Source: AWTP1-13 sp050248715 (GTDB lineage: Bacteria; Pseudomonadota; Alphaproteobacteria; Rhizobiales; Hyphomicrobiaceae). Taken from it: 64,000 nucleotides of DNA. The notes beneath the pieces were generated by a model, which was not told the DNA's origin, made no database searches, and saw only the letters and a program-made list of their open reading frames with translations. The DNA lies in contig JBFWRV010000017.1 in the NCBI GenBank assembly GCA_050248715.1, positions 27,291 to 91,290 of the forward strand, in the 5' to 3' direction. Of the stretch, positions 1-8,716 are shown one piece after another. The translations under genes were made by a program, and so were the position numbers. Every line of letters begins with the position of its first letter. Position 1 is the stretch's first letter.

Positions 1-1
1 G

Positions 2-268
2 GGCCTGGCGCCGATCATCGTCGATGAACTGCTGGCCGTGCTGCGCAGGGTGGTCCGCGAGGAGGGCATGTCGGCCATCGTGGTCGAGCAGAAGGCGCAC
101 AAGATCCTGGGCTTCACCGACCGCGCCATCATTCTCGACCGCGGCCGCATCGTGTTTGCGGGAGATAGTGCTACCCTGGCCGCAGACCCCGAGCGGCTGG
201 AAAGCCACCTGGGTGTCACCAGGCAAGGCCGCGGCGATACGGCGCCGCCGCCGCGGCAGCCGGATTGA
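2..268 (+). CDS. Branched-chain-type (Liv) ABC transporter ATP-binding protein, C-terminal part
   Basis: The gene is cut by the left window edge; only the last 88 codons are present and the start lies outside. The translation opens with GLAPIIVDEL, the stretch that follows Walker B in LivF-type ATPases, and continues with SAIVVEQ, the switch region in which His is replaced by Gln in many LivF proteins. The end (RIVFAGDSATL, then a proline-rich tail) is also LivF-like. The product would energise uptake of amino acids or other small carboxylates at the inner membrane. The next gene starts 26 bases downstream on the same strand. LivF rather than LivG is judged from the tail alone. Confidence 0.85.
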   Translation, partial: GLAPIIVDELLAVLRRVVREEGMSAIVVEQKAHKILGFTDRAIILDRGRIVFAGDSATLAADPERLESHLGVTRQGRGDTAPPPRQPD

Positions 269-294
269 GCACCCTTGGAGGAGGAGAAGCGCCA

Positions 295-1401
295 ATGTCG
301 AACGTCGCCCCACCCTTTCGCGCCGACATGGTCGGCAGCCTGCTGCGCACCGCTCCCTTGAGGGATGCCCGCGCCAAGCGCGAGAAGGGCGAGATCGGCA
401 GTGACGAGCTCAGAAGGATCGAGGACGAGGAAATCGCCAAGATGGTCGGAAAGCAGGAGCAGGTTGGCCTGCAACTCGCCACTGACGGAGAATTCCGCCG
501 CTCCTGGTGGCATTTCGACTTCTTCTGGCATCTGCAGGGCTGCGAGCGCGTAGTGCTCGACCACGGCATCCAGTTTCACGGCATCCAGACCAAGCCCGAG
601 AGCGTGAAGGTGACCGGCAAAATCGATTTCCCTGCCGACCACCCCATGCTCGAGCACTTCAAGTTCCTGAAGGCCAGTACCAGGCTCGTGCCGAAGATGA
701 CGATCCCCTCGCCGTCGGTGCTGCATTTCCGCGGCGGAAGGAACGCCATCAGCAAGGACGCCTACCCGAGTCTCGATGCTTACTTCGACGATCTCGGCAA
801 GACCTGGGGCAAGGCGATCAAGGCCTTCTATGCGGCCGGCTGCCGCTACCTGCAGTTCGACGACACGGTCTGGGCCTATTTGTGCTCCAAGGAGCAGCTG
901 GATCAGGCGCGCGCCCGCGGTGAGGACGCCGACAGGCTCCCGGCCATCTACGCCCGCGTGATCAACATGGCGCTCAAGGAGAAGCCGGCCGACATGGTGA
1001 TCACCACCCACGTGTGCCGCGGCAACTTCCGCTCCACCTGGATCTCGGAGGGCGGCTACGAGCCCGTAGCTGAGCTGCTGCTCGGTGGAATCGACTACGA
1101 CGGTTATTTCCTGGAGTACGACACCGAGCGTGCTGGAGGGCTCGAGCCGCTGCGCTTCCTCCCCAAGGGCGGGAAGCGGGTTGTCGTCGGTCTCGTCACC
1201 TCCAAGAGCGGCACGCTGGAGAAGAAAGACGACATCAAGCGGCGGCTCGACGAGGCATCGAGATACGCATCCATCGACCAGCTCTGCCTTTCGCCTCAAT
1301 GCGGCTTCGCCTCCACCGAGGAGGGCAACGTGCTGAGCGAAGAACAGCAGTGGGCCAAGCTGGCGATGATCGTCGACCTGTCGAAAGAGGTCTGGAAATG
1401 A
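295..1401 (+). CDS. MetE C-terminal-domain-like protein (cobalamin-independent methionine synthase family)
   Basis: A 368-residue protein matching the C-terminal catalytic half of MetE, with no N-terminal half. The expected zinc ligands are visible: His and Cys in TTHVCRGN, a Glu in FLEYD and a Cys in SPQCGF. It also has the MVGSLLR and ATDGEFRR motifs of the short COG0620 paralogs. Such stand-alone forms transfer methyl groups to thiols, but the methyl donor is usually unknown; true methionine synthesis is not assured. The start at 295 is preferred over an upstream in-frame ATG at 265 because a strong GGAGGAGGAG ribosome site lies just before it. Neighbours give no firm pathway. Confidence 0.85.
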   Translation: MSNVAPPFRADMVGSLLRTAPLRDARAKREKGEIGSDELRRIEDEEIAKMVGKQEQVGLQLATDGEFRRSWWHFDFFWHLQGCERVVLDHGIQFHGIQTKPESVKVTGKIDFPADHPMLEHFKFLKASTRLVPKMTIPSPSVLHFRGGRNAISKDAYPSLDAYFDDLGKTWGKAIKAFYAAGCRYLQFDDTVWAYLCSKEQLDQARARGEDADRLPAIYARVINMALKEKPADMVITTHVCRGNFRSTWISEGGYEPVAELLLGGIDYDGYFLEYDTERAGGLEPLRFLPKGGKRVVVGLVTSKSGTLEKKDDIKRRLDEASRYASIDQLCLSPQCGFASTEEGNVLSEEQQWAKLAMIVDLSKEVWK

Positions 1402-1446
1402 CGTTGCCTCTCCCGGCCGCGGGAGAAGGAGCGACGGAGTCCATTC

Positions 1447-2133
1447 TTGGCTGCAATGATCATCGTTCTGGCGCTGGTGTTCGGCCTCGCGCTGCTGCCG
1501 CAGCTGTGGGTGCGCAAGGTCATTGCCAGTCACGATGCCGAGCGGGCCGATTTTCCCGGCACGGGCGGCGAATTTGCGCGGCACATCCTCGACGAGATGA
1601 ACCTCCATCACGTCAAGGTCGAGGAGACCGACCAGGGCGATCACTACGATCCCGAGACCAAGACGATCCGCTTGCTGCCCAAGCACTTGAACGGCCGGTC
1701 GCTCTCGGCAGTCGTCATCGCCGCGCACGAGGCCGGCCACGCGATGCAGGACGCGACCGGCTACCCGCCGCTTGCCGCGCGCACGCGGCTGGCCAAGCAG
1801 GCGCTGCGCATGGAGCGGGTCGCCGCCATCATCATGCTGGCGGCGCCCGTCATCATGATCCTGGCCAAGGCACCGCAAATCCTGCTCATCGAGGTGTTCG
1901 TCGGCGTGATGATCTTCGCCCTCACCATCCTCATGCACGCGGTGACGCTGCCCGTCGAGCTCGATGCGAGCTTTCGCAGGGCGTTGCCTGTGCTGAAGCA
2001 GGGTCGCTACATCGACGAGCGCGACATGCCGGCAGCCAAGCAGATCCTCCGCGCCGCCGCCTTCACTTACGTGGCCGCAGCCGCCATGAGCCTGCTCGAC
2101 GTCGCCCGCTGGTTCCGCGTGCTGAGGTTCTAG
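1447..2133 (+). CDS. YugP-like membrane zinc metallopeptidase
   Basis: A protein of about 228 residues of the neutral zinc metallopeptidase family 2 (COG2738, YugP). It opens with a hydrophobic segment (MIIVLALVFGLALLPQ), has the HEAGH zinc motif followed by DATGYPPLAART, and has further membrane segments around IIMLAAPVIMIL and VMIFALTILMHAV. The family is membrane-anchored and poorly characterised; its substrate is unknown. The start is uncertain: TTG at 1447 lies at a workable distance from an AAGGAG near 1428, while ATG at 1456 is a better codon but far from it. The TAG stop is followed directly by a palindromic repeat. Confidence 0.85.
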   Translation: MAAMIIVLALVFGLALLPQLWVRKVIASHDAERADFPGTGGEFARHILDEMNLHHVKVEETDQGDHYDPETKTIRLLPKHLNGRSLSAVVIAAHEAGHAMQDATGYPPLAARTRLAKQALRMERVAAIIMLAAPVIMILAKAPQILLIEVFVGVMIFALTILMHAVTLPVELDASFRRALPVLKQGRYIDERDMPAAKQILRAAAFTYVAAAAMSLLDVARWFRVLRF

Positions 2134-2268
2134 TGTCCTGATTCGCCGAAGGCGAATGTCCGGGACCCAATGTTGCAGGCATCAGCGGTCATCGTGGCCG
2201 TGGGTCCCGGCTCCGCGCGTTATGCCGAAGGCATGCTTCCAGCATGACGCGCTCCGGCCGGGATGACA
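2134..2268. repeat. Palindromic repeat, family A (TGTCATCCCGG...CCGGGATGACA)
   Basis: It begins on the base after the yugP-like stop codon with a diverged end (TGTCCTG) and finishes with the canonical CTCCGGCCGGGATGACA end. The inner part contains CGCCGAAGGCGAATGTCCGGG and GGGTCCCGGCTC, which recur in the copies near 7.5, 16.7 and 28.2 kb. It is probably transcribed as a hairpin at the 3' end of the preceding gene. Confidence 0.75.
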
Positions 2269-2280
2269 ACGCGAGGCAGA

Positions 2281-2355
2281 GCGCAAAGCGTCGCGCATTG
2301 CGCGGACGCCTGGCGGCAGCGGCGCAATATGGCTTCGCCTCTTGCGCCCTACGCC
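2281..2355. repeat. Repeat family B, degenerate copy (GCGCAATGCGGCTTCGCC...GCGCCCTAC)
   Basis: The segment GCGCAATATGGCTTCGCC followed by CTTGCGCCCTAC matches the better copy at 45695-45775. It runs up to the stop codon of the minus-strand BadI-like gene, whose TAG is read from the GTAGGGC end of the repeat. Confidence 0.6.
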
Positions 2356-3144
2356 CTACTTCACCTTGGAACGGAAGTCGGCCTTGCGCTTCTCGCGGAA
2401 GGCTGCGGCGCCCTCCTTGGATTCCTCGGTCTGGTAGTAGAGCGCCAGGGCCTGCATTCCGAGTGCGCCGATGCCGCGGATGTTCTCGCTGTCGGCGTTG
2501 AACGAGCGCTTGGCGATGGCAAGCGCCGTCGGGCTCTTCTCCATCAGCTCCTCGCACCACTTGGCGACCTCGGCATCGAGCTGATCGTGCGGCACGACGA
2601 CGTTGCACAGCCCCATGGCCAATGCCTCCTGCGCGGAATAGCGCCGGCACAGATACCAGATCTCGCGTGCCTTCTTCTCCCCGACGACGCGGGCGAGATA
2701 CGCCGTGCCGTAGCCCGGATCGACCGAGCCCATCCGAGGCCCCACCTGGCCGAAGATGGCCTTGTCGGAGGCGATCGTGAGATCGCAGATGGTGGCGAGC
2801 ACATTGCCGCCGCCGATGGCATAGCCCTGCACGCGCGCGATCACGGGCTTGGGCACATCGCGAATTAGCGACTGCAGCTCCTCGATCGGCATACCGTTGG
2901 TGCCGCGCCCATCGTAGTTGCCGACGTGCGCGGACTGGTCGCCGCCGGTCGAGAAGGCGCGGTCGCCGATGCCTGTCAGCACGATGACGCCGATCTTCTT
3001 GTCCCAGCCGGCCTTCATGAAGGCTTGGATCAGCTCCTCCACCGTGTGCGCACTGAAGGCATTGAGCACCTTCGGCTTGTTGATGGTGATGGTGGCGACG
3101 CCGTTCTCCTCCTTGTAGAGGAGGTCCGTGTAGGTGGTGCTCAT
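2356..3144 (-). CDS. badI: 2-ketocyclohexanecarboxyl-CoA hydrolase-like enzyme (BadI type, crotonase superfamily)
   Basis: A 262-residue crotonase-fold enzyme. From memory it resembles BadI of Rhodopseudomonas closely: GDRAFSTGGDQSAH, NYDGRGT, VIARVQGYAIGGGNVLA, GQVGPRMGSVDPGYGTA and EKKAREIWYLCRRYS all appear in order. BadI opens the ring of 2-ketocyclohexanecarboxyl-CoA to pimelyl-CoA in anaerobic benzoate and cyclohexanecarboxylate breakdown, and is related to MenB. No other bad genes are next to it, so the exact substrate may differ; the alternative is a general enoyl-CoA hydratase. An AGGA site precedes the ATG. It is divergent from an SDR gene across 229 bases, so the two may share a promoter region. 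Confidence 0.85.
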   Translation of the reverse strand: MSTTYTDLLYKEENGVATITINKPKVLNAFSAHTVEELIQAFMKAGWDKKIGVIVLTGIGDRAFSTGGDQSAHVGNYDGRGTNGMPIEELQSLIRDVPKPVIARVQGYAIGGGNVLATICDLTIASDKAIFGQVGPRMGSVDPGYGTAYLARVVGEKKAREIWYLCRRYSAQEALAMGLCNVVVPHDQLDAEVAKWCEELMEKSPTALAIAKRSFNADSENIRGIGALGMQALALYYQTEESKEGAAAFREKRKADFRSKVK

Positions 3145-3373
3145 CCCGGTTTCCTGTCCTGGTTGACGATGCTGCCTCCACTCCAGCGCATCGTGACGCC
3201 TGCCGCAATCGGCAATTTCGCCGCCGGGAGACCACCGCGACAGCGCCTACCCGCGAAAACCATTCCGGCACGGCTGGGCAGCCAACCGCGGGCAACCGAC
3301 CCTCCGGCTTAAGCCCGCCGGAGCGGCCATGCTAATGTGCCCGCCACAACAACTGGCACTTCGGGAGGACGCA

Positions 3374-4174
3374 ATGGATTTCGCTGGCAAGGTGGCCCTG
3401 ATCACGGGGGCCGGCAATGGCATCGGGCGCGCGGCGGCGCTTGCCTTCGCGAGCCGCGGCGCCAAGGTCATGGTGGTGGATCAGGATGCGGCAGGGGCAG
3501 AGCGGACCGCCGGCACGATCAAGCAACAGGGCGGCGATGCGCGCTTCCAGGTCGCCGATGTGACCAAGTCCGCCGATGTCCAGGCCTACGTGAAGGCCAT
3601 GCTCGACGCGTACGGCCGCGTCGACTGCTTCTTCAACAACGCCGGCATCGAGGGCAAGGTTGCGCCGATCGCCGAGTACGACGAAGCCGTGTTCGACCAG
3701 ATTATGAACGTCAACGTCAAAGGCGTTTTTCTCGGCCTGCGCCACGTGCTGCCGGTCATGCTGAAGCAAAAGGCCGGCGCGGTCGTGAATACCGCCTCGA
3801 TTGCCGGCCTCGTCGGCTCCCCCAACATGTCGGCCTACGTTGCGTCCAAGCACGCGGTGATCGGCTTGACCAAGACCGCCTCCGGCGAGGTTGCGCGGGA
3901 CGGTATTCGCATCAATGCCGTATGCCCCGGCCCGATCGATACGCGCATGATTCACGCCATCGAGGGTCAGATCAGTCCGTCCGATCCGGGCGGCGTCGGC
4001 AACCGATATCAGGCCTCCATACCGCTCGGCCGCTACGGGACGGCCGAGGAGGTTGCCAACGTGGTGCTGTTCCTGTGCTCCGATCTCGCCGGCAACATCA
4101 CGGGCGCGCAGTACGTGGTCGACGGCGGCCGCACGTCCTCGCCCACTGCCGTTACCACCGCGGGCAGGAGCTGA
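3374..4174 (+). CDS. SDR family NAD(P)-dependent oxidoreductase
   Basis: A 266-residue classical short-chain dehydrogenase/reductase. The cofactor motif TGAGNGIG is at residues 11-18, an acidic residue at the end of beta-2 (VVDQD) favours NAD, NNAG is present, and the catalytic Ser (NTASIAG) and YVASK follow. The C terminus NITGAQYVVDGG is typical of the cyclohexanol or 3-hydroxyacyl type. The start at 3374 is chosen because GGGAGG precedes it by 5-6 bases; the open frame extends to 3329 without a comparable site. Its place opposite the BadI-like gene suggests a hydroxy-to-keto step on a ring acid, but this is inference. Confidence 0.9.
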   Translation: MDFAGKVALITGAGNGIGRAAALAFASRGAKVMVVDQDAAGAERTAGTIKQQGGDARFQVADVTKSADVQAYVKAMLDAYGRVDCFFNNAGIEGKVAPIAEYDEAVFDQIMNVNVKGVFLGLRHVLPVMLKQKAGAVVNTASIAGLVGSPNMSAYVASKHAVIGLTKTASGEVARDGIRINAVCPGPIDTRMIHAIEGQISPSDPGGVGNRYQASIPLGRYGTAEEVANVVLFLCSDLAGNITGAQYVVDGGRTSSPTAVTTAGRS

Positions 4175-4289
4175 CCTCTCGGTCTCCCGCGCACAGAAGG
4201 GGCGACCATAGGGGGGAGACCTTGTGGCCGGCCCTCGAAGGGAGGATGGTCGCAGCAAGTGGCTCTGACGCCTTTTGCTCCGGCGGCGC

Positions 4290-5270
4290 TCACCGCAAAT
4301 CCTCGAGCAGCGGCAGCACCTCGCGGGCAATCGCCTCGATCTGCTTGTCGCGCTCCTCGTAGGGGCCCACGAGATCGAGCACGATGTGGCGCGCGCCGGC
4401 GCCGTGGAAGGCGCGTATGCGGTCAGCCACCTGCTGCGCCGGGCCGAGCGCTGCATAGCGCTCCGCGGCGCGGCGGAAATCCATGGCGTAACGTTGGCTG
4501 AGTGTGACAGCTGCTGCGTCCAACGCCTTCCCGTAGGTCTGATCCAGGCGCGTGAAGAGCAGGTGGCCGGTGCCGAACGCGGCCTCGCCGCGGCCCGCCT
4601 CTCTTGCTGCGGCAGCGATCTTATCGAGGCTCGTGCGATACGTCTGGGGGGTGACTACGTAAGCGATCCAGCCGTCGGCCAGTCGGCCCGCACGGGCGAG
4701 CGCAGCGTCGGAGCGGCCGCCACACCAGATCGGGGGGCCGCCAGCCTGCCGTGGCGGCGGCTGCATCGGAACGTCGCGGAATGGCCCGTAGTAGCGGCCC
4801 TCGTGGCTGACCGGCGCGCCGGTCCACAGCTTGCGCAGCACGCCGATCGCTTCCGTGAGGCGCGGCCCGCGCTCGCTGATGGGCACGTCGCACGACTCGT
4901 ATTCCTTGGGAAACTCGCCGCCGACGCCCACGCCGAAGATGAAACGGCCCTCGCTCAGATGGTCGAGGCTCGCCACCTGCTTGGCCACGGGCACCGGATG
5001 CCGCAGCGGCAAGAGATAGACCGCGGTGCCGAGGAGCAGGCGGCGGCTGATGACGGCCGACTGGGCCAGTTGCAGGAAAGGATCGAGGATCGACGCCGGG
5101 AAGGAGATGTGATCGCCGCACCAGAGCGAATCGTAGCCGCCGGAATCGATGAGGCCGACGATGTGCTGCATCTCGCCGATCGTGGGTAGCCAGGGGCCGG
5201 TCGCCGGCTCGGTGCGGCGATGGATGGTCATCACCCCAACCTTGAGCTTGCTGTCGAGCTTCAGCTCCAT
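4290..5270 (-). CDS. LLM class flavin/F420-dependent oxidoreductase
   Basis: A 326-residue luciferase-like TIM-barrel protein: SLWCGDHISF near the N terminus, LLLGTAVYLLPLRHPVPVAKQ, GRFIFGVGVGGEFPKE and PPIWCGGRSDAAL are the standard LLM landmarks. Members use FMNH2 or coenzyme F420; since this window also encodes F420 synthesis, F420 is plausible but not provable from sequence. The start at 5270 is supported by GAGAGGAG eight bases upstream; the frame stays open to 5471 but that stretch is not LLM-like. It lies 97 bases after the TIM-barrel isomerase gene on the same strand. Confidence 0.88.
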   Translation of the reverse strand: MELKLDSKLKVGVMTIHRRTEPATGPWLPTIGEMQHIVGLIDSGGYDSLWCGDHISFPASILDPFLQLAQSAVISRRLLLGTAVYLLPLRHPVPVAKQVASLDHLSEGRFIFGVGVGGEFPKEYESCDVPISERGPRLTEAIGVLRKLWTGAPVSHEGRYYGPFRDVPMQPPPRQAGGPPIWCGGRSDAALARAGRLADGWIAYVVTPQTYRTSLDKIAAAAREAGRGEAAFGTGHLLFTRLDQTYGKALDAAAVTLSQRYAMDFRRAAERYAALGPAQQVADRIRAFHGAGARHIVLDLVGPYEERDKQIEAIAREVLPLLEDLR

Positions 5271-5367
5271 GGGATCGCTCCTCTCGTGGCAGGCCGTCCA
5301 GGGCACCGAGCCGGCCATCACGTCGTGCGGTGCCGCCGAGTCCAGCCGATGATGCGCTGGCGAGAGG

Positions 5368-6231
5368 CTACACCACCGTGCGATAGCGGGCGATGCACGT
5401 GTCGAGCACCTCGTCGGCGGGTTTGGCCCACAGCGCATCGGAGAAGATCTCGACCTCGATGGGGCCGGCATAGTCGGTGGCCTCGACGAGCTTGCGGAAT
5501 TTGCGCAATTCGATGACGCCGTCGCCCATCATGCCACGGTCGTTGAGGAGATCGCGGGTGGGCACCAGCCAGTCGCACACGTGATAGGCAAGCAAGCGGT
5601 CCCGGCCGGCACGGGCGATCTGGGCTTCGAGCTTGGGGTCCCACCACGTGTGGTAGACGTCCAGCGCAACACCCAGCGCGCCCGTACGCTGGGGATCGAG
5701 CGCATCGCAGATGTCGAGCGCCTGCTCCAGCGTGTTGATGCAGGCCCGCTCCGCCGCCTGCATGGGATGCAGCGGCTCGACTGCGAGCGGCATGCCGACG
5801 CCCTTCGCGTACTCGAGCGTGGCAGCGATTCCGTCGAGCACCTGAGAACGGGCGAGCCCCATGTCCTTGTGCGCGGGCTTGCCGGCAAGGGCGCCGGGCA
5901 GCGCGCCGACCACGAGCACGAGGCTCGGCGCCCCCAGCGTCTTGGCCTCGTCGACGGCGCGGCGGTTGTCATCGAGGGCGACGCGCACACCGGCTGCATC
6001 CGCAGCAGGGAAGAAGCCGCCGCGGCAATACCCGGACAGGCCTATGCCGGCATCCCTGAGCTGCCGCGCAGCGGCGTCTAGGCCGACCGCGGCGACCTGG
6101 TCGCGCCAGGGATCGATGGTGCCGATGCCGCGCTTGGCGCATGCCTCGATGATGGCGGGCAGGGACAGCTGTTTGCGCACCGTCGCCGTGTTGATCGACA
6201 GGTGACGAAGATCGTCCGCCAGGTCACGCAT
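5368..6231 (-). CDS. Sugar phosphate isomerase/epimerase family protein (xylose isomerase-like TIM barrel)
   Basis: A 287-residue AP_endonuc_2 / xylose isomerase-like protein. Metal-ligand landmarks are visible: PLAVEPLHP (Glu), GVALDVYHTWWDP (Asp, His), AYHVCDW (His) and GPIEVEIFSD (Glu). Members isomerise or epimerise sugars or inositol derivatives; the substrate is not predictable. Its ATG overlaps the stop of the DUF993 gene by one base (TGATG), so the two are translationally coupled, and with the Gfo/Idh gene upstream they form a sugar-type catabolic trio. Confidence 0.88.
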   Translation of the reverse strand: MRDLADDLRHLSINTATVRKQLSLPAIIEACAKRGIGTIDPWRDQVAAVGLDAAARQLRDAGIGLSGYCRGGFFPAADAAGVRVALDDNRRAVDEAKTLGAPSLVLVVGALPGALAGKPAHKDMGLARSQVLDGIAATLEYAKGVGMPLAVEPLHPMQAAERACINTLEQALDICDALDPQRTGALGVALDVYHTWWDPKLEAQIARAGRDRLLAYHVCDWLVPTRDLLNDRGMMGDGVIELRKFRKLVEATDYAGPIEVEIFSDALWAKPADEVLDTCIARYRTVV

Positions 6232-7430
6232 CACGCAATCCCGTGCACGGCCAACACGTGACCCATGCGACGACGGGCAAGATCGGGATCGCGCAGGAGC
6301 CCGGCGCGGTCGGCGAGGCGGAAGAGCTCGGCCAGATGCGCGATCGAGCGGGCGCTTTGCTGGCCGCCGACCATGACGAAATGATCCTGCAGGCCGTTGA
6401 GGTAGGCCATGAAGACCACGCCGGTCTTGTAGAAACGTGTCGGCGCCTTGAAGATGTGGCGCGACAGGGGCACCGTGGGCGCGAGAATGTCGTGGAAGCG
6501 CGCCCGGTCGCCGGCCGCCAGTGCGCCGAGCGCCGCGGAAGCCGCGGGTGCGATGGCATCGAAGATGCCGAGCAGCGCGTCGCTGTATCCCGCCTCGTCT
6601 CCGGCGATCAGCTCGGCGTAGTTGAAGTCGTCGCCGGTATACATGCGCACGCCTTTCGCGAGCTGGCGCCGCATGACGATCTCCTTGTCCTTGTCGAGCA
6701 GAGAGATCTTGACGCCGTCCACCTTGGCGGCATGCGCATTGATGACGGCGACCGCGGTCTTCATTGCCGCCAGGTGGTCGGGGTTGCCCCAGTAGCCGGC
6801 AAGCGCGGGATCGAACATCTCGCCGAGCCAGTGGATGATGACGGGCTGCCGGGCCTGCGAGAGCACCCGGTCGTAGACGCGCTCGTAGTCGGCCGGCGAC
6901 TTGGCGACTCGCGCCAGCGCGCGGCTTGCCATGACGATGAGCCGGCCGCCGGCCGCTTCGATCGCCTCCATCTGCTCCAGGTAGGCGCGGATCACCTCGT
7001 CGGTCGAGCGCACGCTCGCGGGATCGAGATGATCGGTGCCGCAGCCCGAGAAGATCAGCGCCGCACGTCCTTCGCGCGCCTCCCAGGCCTTGCCCGCGGC
7101 CACGGCGCGCCGGATCAGCTCGAGCGAGGTCGGCCAGTCGAGACCCATGCCGCGCTGGGCCGTGTCCATCGCCTCGGCCACGCCGAGGCCGAGGCCCCAC
7201 AGATACTCGCGGTAGGCCAGCGCCCTATCCCAATCGAGGGCGCAGTCGAGCCAGGGATCATTGGCGGCCCGGGCGTCGGCGACGACATGCGCGGCCGAGA
7301 AGGCGACGCGATTGAAGACACCCTTGGCCCGGTCGGGATACGCGCGCGGCTCCGACAGCACGAAGCCCTCGAGCTTACCCTTGTCCGTCGGCAGGTTGAT
7401 CTTCAGCGAAGAGAGGATTGGTGCGTTCAT
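6231..7430 (-). CDS. DUF993 family protein (dihydrodipicolinate synthase-like barrel)
   Basis: A 399-residue protein recognised as DUF993. Visible marks include AYREYLWGLGLGVAEAMDTAQRG-type helices, LIFSGCGTDHL, VIIHWLGEMFDPALAGYWG and VDGVKISLLDKDKE; the Lys in VKISL is where the Schiff-base Lys of class I aldolases would lie. The family occurs beside Gfo/Idh dehydrogenases and sugar isomerases, as here, and may be an aldolase or lyase; no activity is established as far as I know. The upstream gap to the Gfo/Idh gene is filled by a repeat element. Confidence 0.85.
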   Translation of the reverse strand: MNAPILSSLKINLPTDKGKLEGFVLSEPRAYPDRAKGVFNRVAFSAAHVVADARAANDPWLDCALDWDRALAYREYLWGLGLGVAEAMDTAQRGMGLDWPTSLELIRRAVAAGKAWEAREGRAALIFSGCGTDHLDPASVRSTDEVIRAYLEQMEAIEAAGGRLIVMASRALARVAKSPADYERVYDRVLSQARQPVIIHWLGEMFDPALAGYWGNPDHLAAMKTAVAVINAHAAKVDGVKISLLDKDKEIVMRRQLAKGVRMYTGDDFNYAELIAGDEAGYSDALLGIFDAIAPAASAALGALAAGDRARFHDILAPTVPLSRHIFKAPTRFYKTGVVFMAYLNGLQDHFVMVGGQQSARSIAHLAELFRLADRAGLLRDPDLARRRMGHVLAVHGIA

Positions 7431-7455
7431 CTTGCGCGTCCCATCTGCGTTTCCT

Positions 7456-7562
7456 TGTCATCCCGGAATTTCGCGTCAGCGAAATATCGGGGAGCCAGGG
7501 CGGCGACCGAGTCCGTGGCCCTGGTCCCGGCTCGAGCGCGCGTGCGCTCGGCCGGGTTGACA
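7456..7562. repeat. Palindromic repeat, family A
   Basis: It starts TGTCATCCCGG, carries AATTTCGCGTCAGCGAAAT identical to the fbiC copy, and ends CGGCCGGGTTGACA. On the minus strand it begins two bases after the TGA of the Gfo/Idh gene and separates it from DUF993. Confidence 0.85.
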
Positions 7563-7564
7563 GT

Positions 7565-8716
7565 TCAAATCTTCAGCTCCGGCACATCGATCCAGCGGCG
7601 CTCCTTCCAGCTGCGCAACGCGCATTCCACGAGCTGCACGCCCTTGGCGCCCTCCAGAAGGTCCCACTTGTAGGGTGCACCCTCGCAGATATGGCGAATA
7701 AAGGCCTCCCATTGCAGCTTGAAGCCGTTGTCGAAAACCTGCGTCTCCGGAACCGGCTGCCAGCCATCGTAGAAATTGATCGGCTGCTTGATGTCCGGGT
7801 TCCAGACGGGCTTCGGCGTCGCCATCCGCTGCTGGCAAACAACATCCTGCAGGCCCGCAACGGCGGAGCCGTGCGTGCCGTCGACGTGAAGCGTCAGCAG
7901 GTCGTCGCGGCGTACACGGGTTACCCACGACATGTTGAAATGCGCGATGGTGCCGCCGTCGAGCAGGAATGTCGCATACGCCGCGTCGTCAGCGGTGGCC
8001 TTGTAGCGCTTGCCGTTCTCGTCGATGCGCTCGGGGATATGCGTGGCGCCAAGACAGGAAATGGATTTCACGTCGCCGAACGTGTTGTCGAGCACGTAGC
8101 GCCAGTGGCACACCATGTCGAGGATGATGCCACCGCCGTCCTCGGCGCGGTAATTCCAGGATGGCCGCTGCGCCGGCTGCAGGTCGCCCTCGAACACCCA
8201 GTAGCCGAACTCGCCGCGCACGGACAGCAGGCGGCCGAAGAAACCGGAATCGATCATCATCTTCAGCTTGCGCAACCCTGGAAGGAACAGCTTGTCCTGC
8301 ACCACGCCGTGCTTGATGCCGGCGGCCTTGGCCTTGCGGGCAATTGCAAGCGCCTCCTCAAGGTTGGTGGCGACCGGCTTCTCGCAGTAGATGTCCTTGC
8401 CTGCGGCGATAGCCTTGCCGAGCAGCTCGGGGCGCATCTGCGTCGTGGCGGCGTCGAAGAAGACCGTGTCGTTCCTGTCGGCCAGCGCTGCGTCGAGATC
8501 GGTCGACGTGCGAGCTATGCCATGCGCCTCCGCCAGCTGGGCCAGCTTGCCGGGGTTGCGGCCGACGAGAATGGGGTCGGGCATGACGCGGTCGCCGTTG
8601 GCGAGCGTCACGCCGCCCTGGGCGCGTATGGCGACGATGGAGCGGACCAGGTGCTGGTTTGTGCCCATGCGCCCTGTCACGCCGTTCATGATGATCCCGA
8701 GGCGCCTCACACCCAT
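7565..8716 (-). CDS. Gfo/Idh/MocA family oxidoreductase
   Basis: A 383-residue NAD(P)-dependent dehydrogenase of the glucose-fructose oxidoreductase family. The N-terminal Rossmann fold (RRLGIIMNGVTGRMG), the EKP motif (DIYCEKPVATN) and the C-terminal domain with GGGIILDMVCHWRYVL, holding the conserved Asp and His, are clear. It oxidises or reduces a sugar-like alcohol; the substrate is unknown. The start at 8716 gives the usual domain length. The open frame runs far upstream across the gap and the next gene in another frame, which is not a fusion. It is first of a trio with DUF993 and the isomerase. Confidence 0.88.
   Translation of the reverse strand: MGVRRLGIIMNGVTGRMGTNQHLVRSIVAIRAQGGVTLANGDRVMPDPILVGRNPGKLAQLAEAHGIARTSTDLDAALADRNDTVFFDAATTQMRPELLGKAIAAGKDIYCEKPVATNLEEALAIARKAKAAGIKHGVVQDKLFLPGLRKLKMMIDSGFFGRLLSVRGEFGYWVFEGDLQPAQRPSWNYRAEDGGGIILDMVCHWRYVLDNTFGDVKSISCLGATHIPERIDENGKRYKATADDAAYATFLLDGGTIAHFNMSWVTRVRRDDLLTLHVDGTHGSAVAGLQDVVCQQRMATPKPVWNPDIKQPINFYDGWQPVPETQVFDNGFKLQWEAFIRHICEGAPYKWDLLEGAKGVQLVECALRSWKERRWIDVPELKI

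Noticed and set aside
5368..7200. A 610-codon frame suggesting a fusion upstream of the TIM-barrel isomerase
   Set aside because: The N-terminal part is the DUF993 gene in the wrong frame. The true isomerase start overlaps the DUF993 stop as TGATG.
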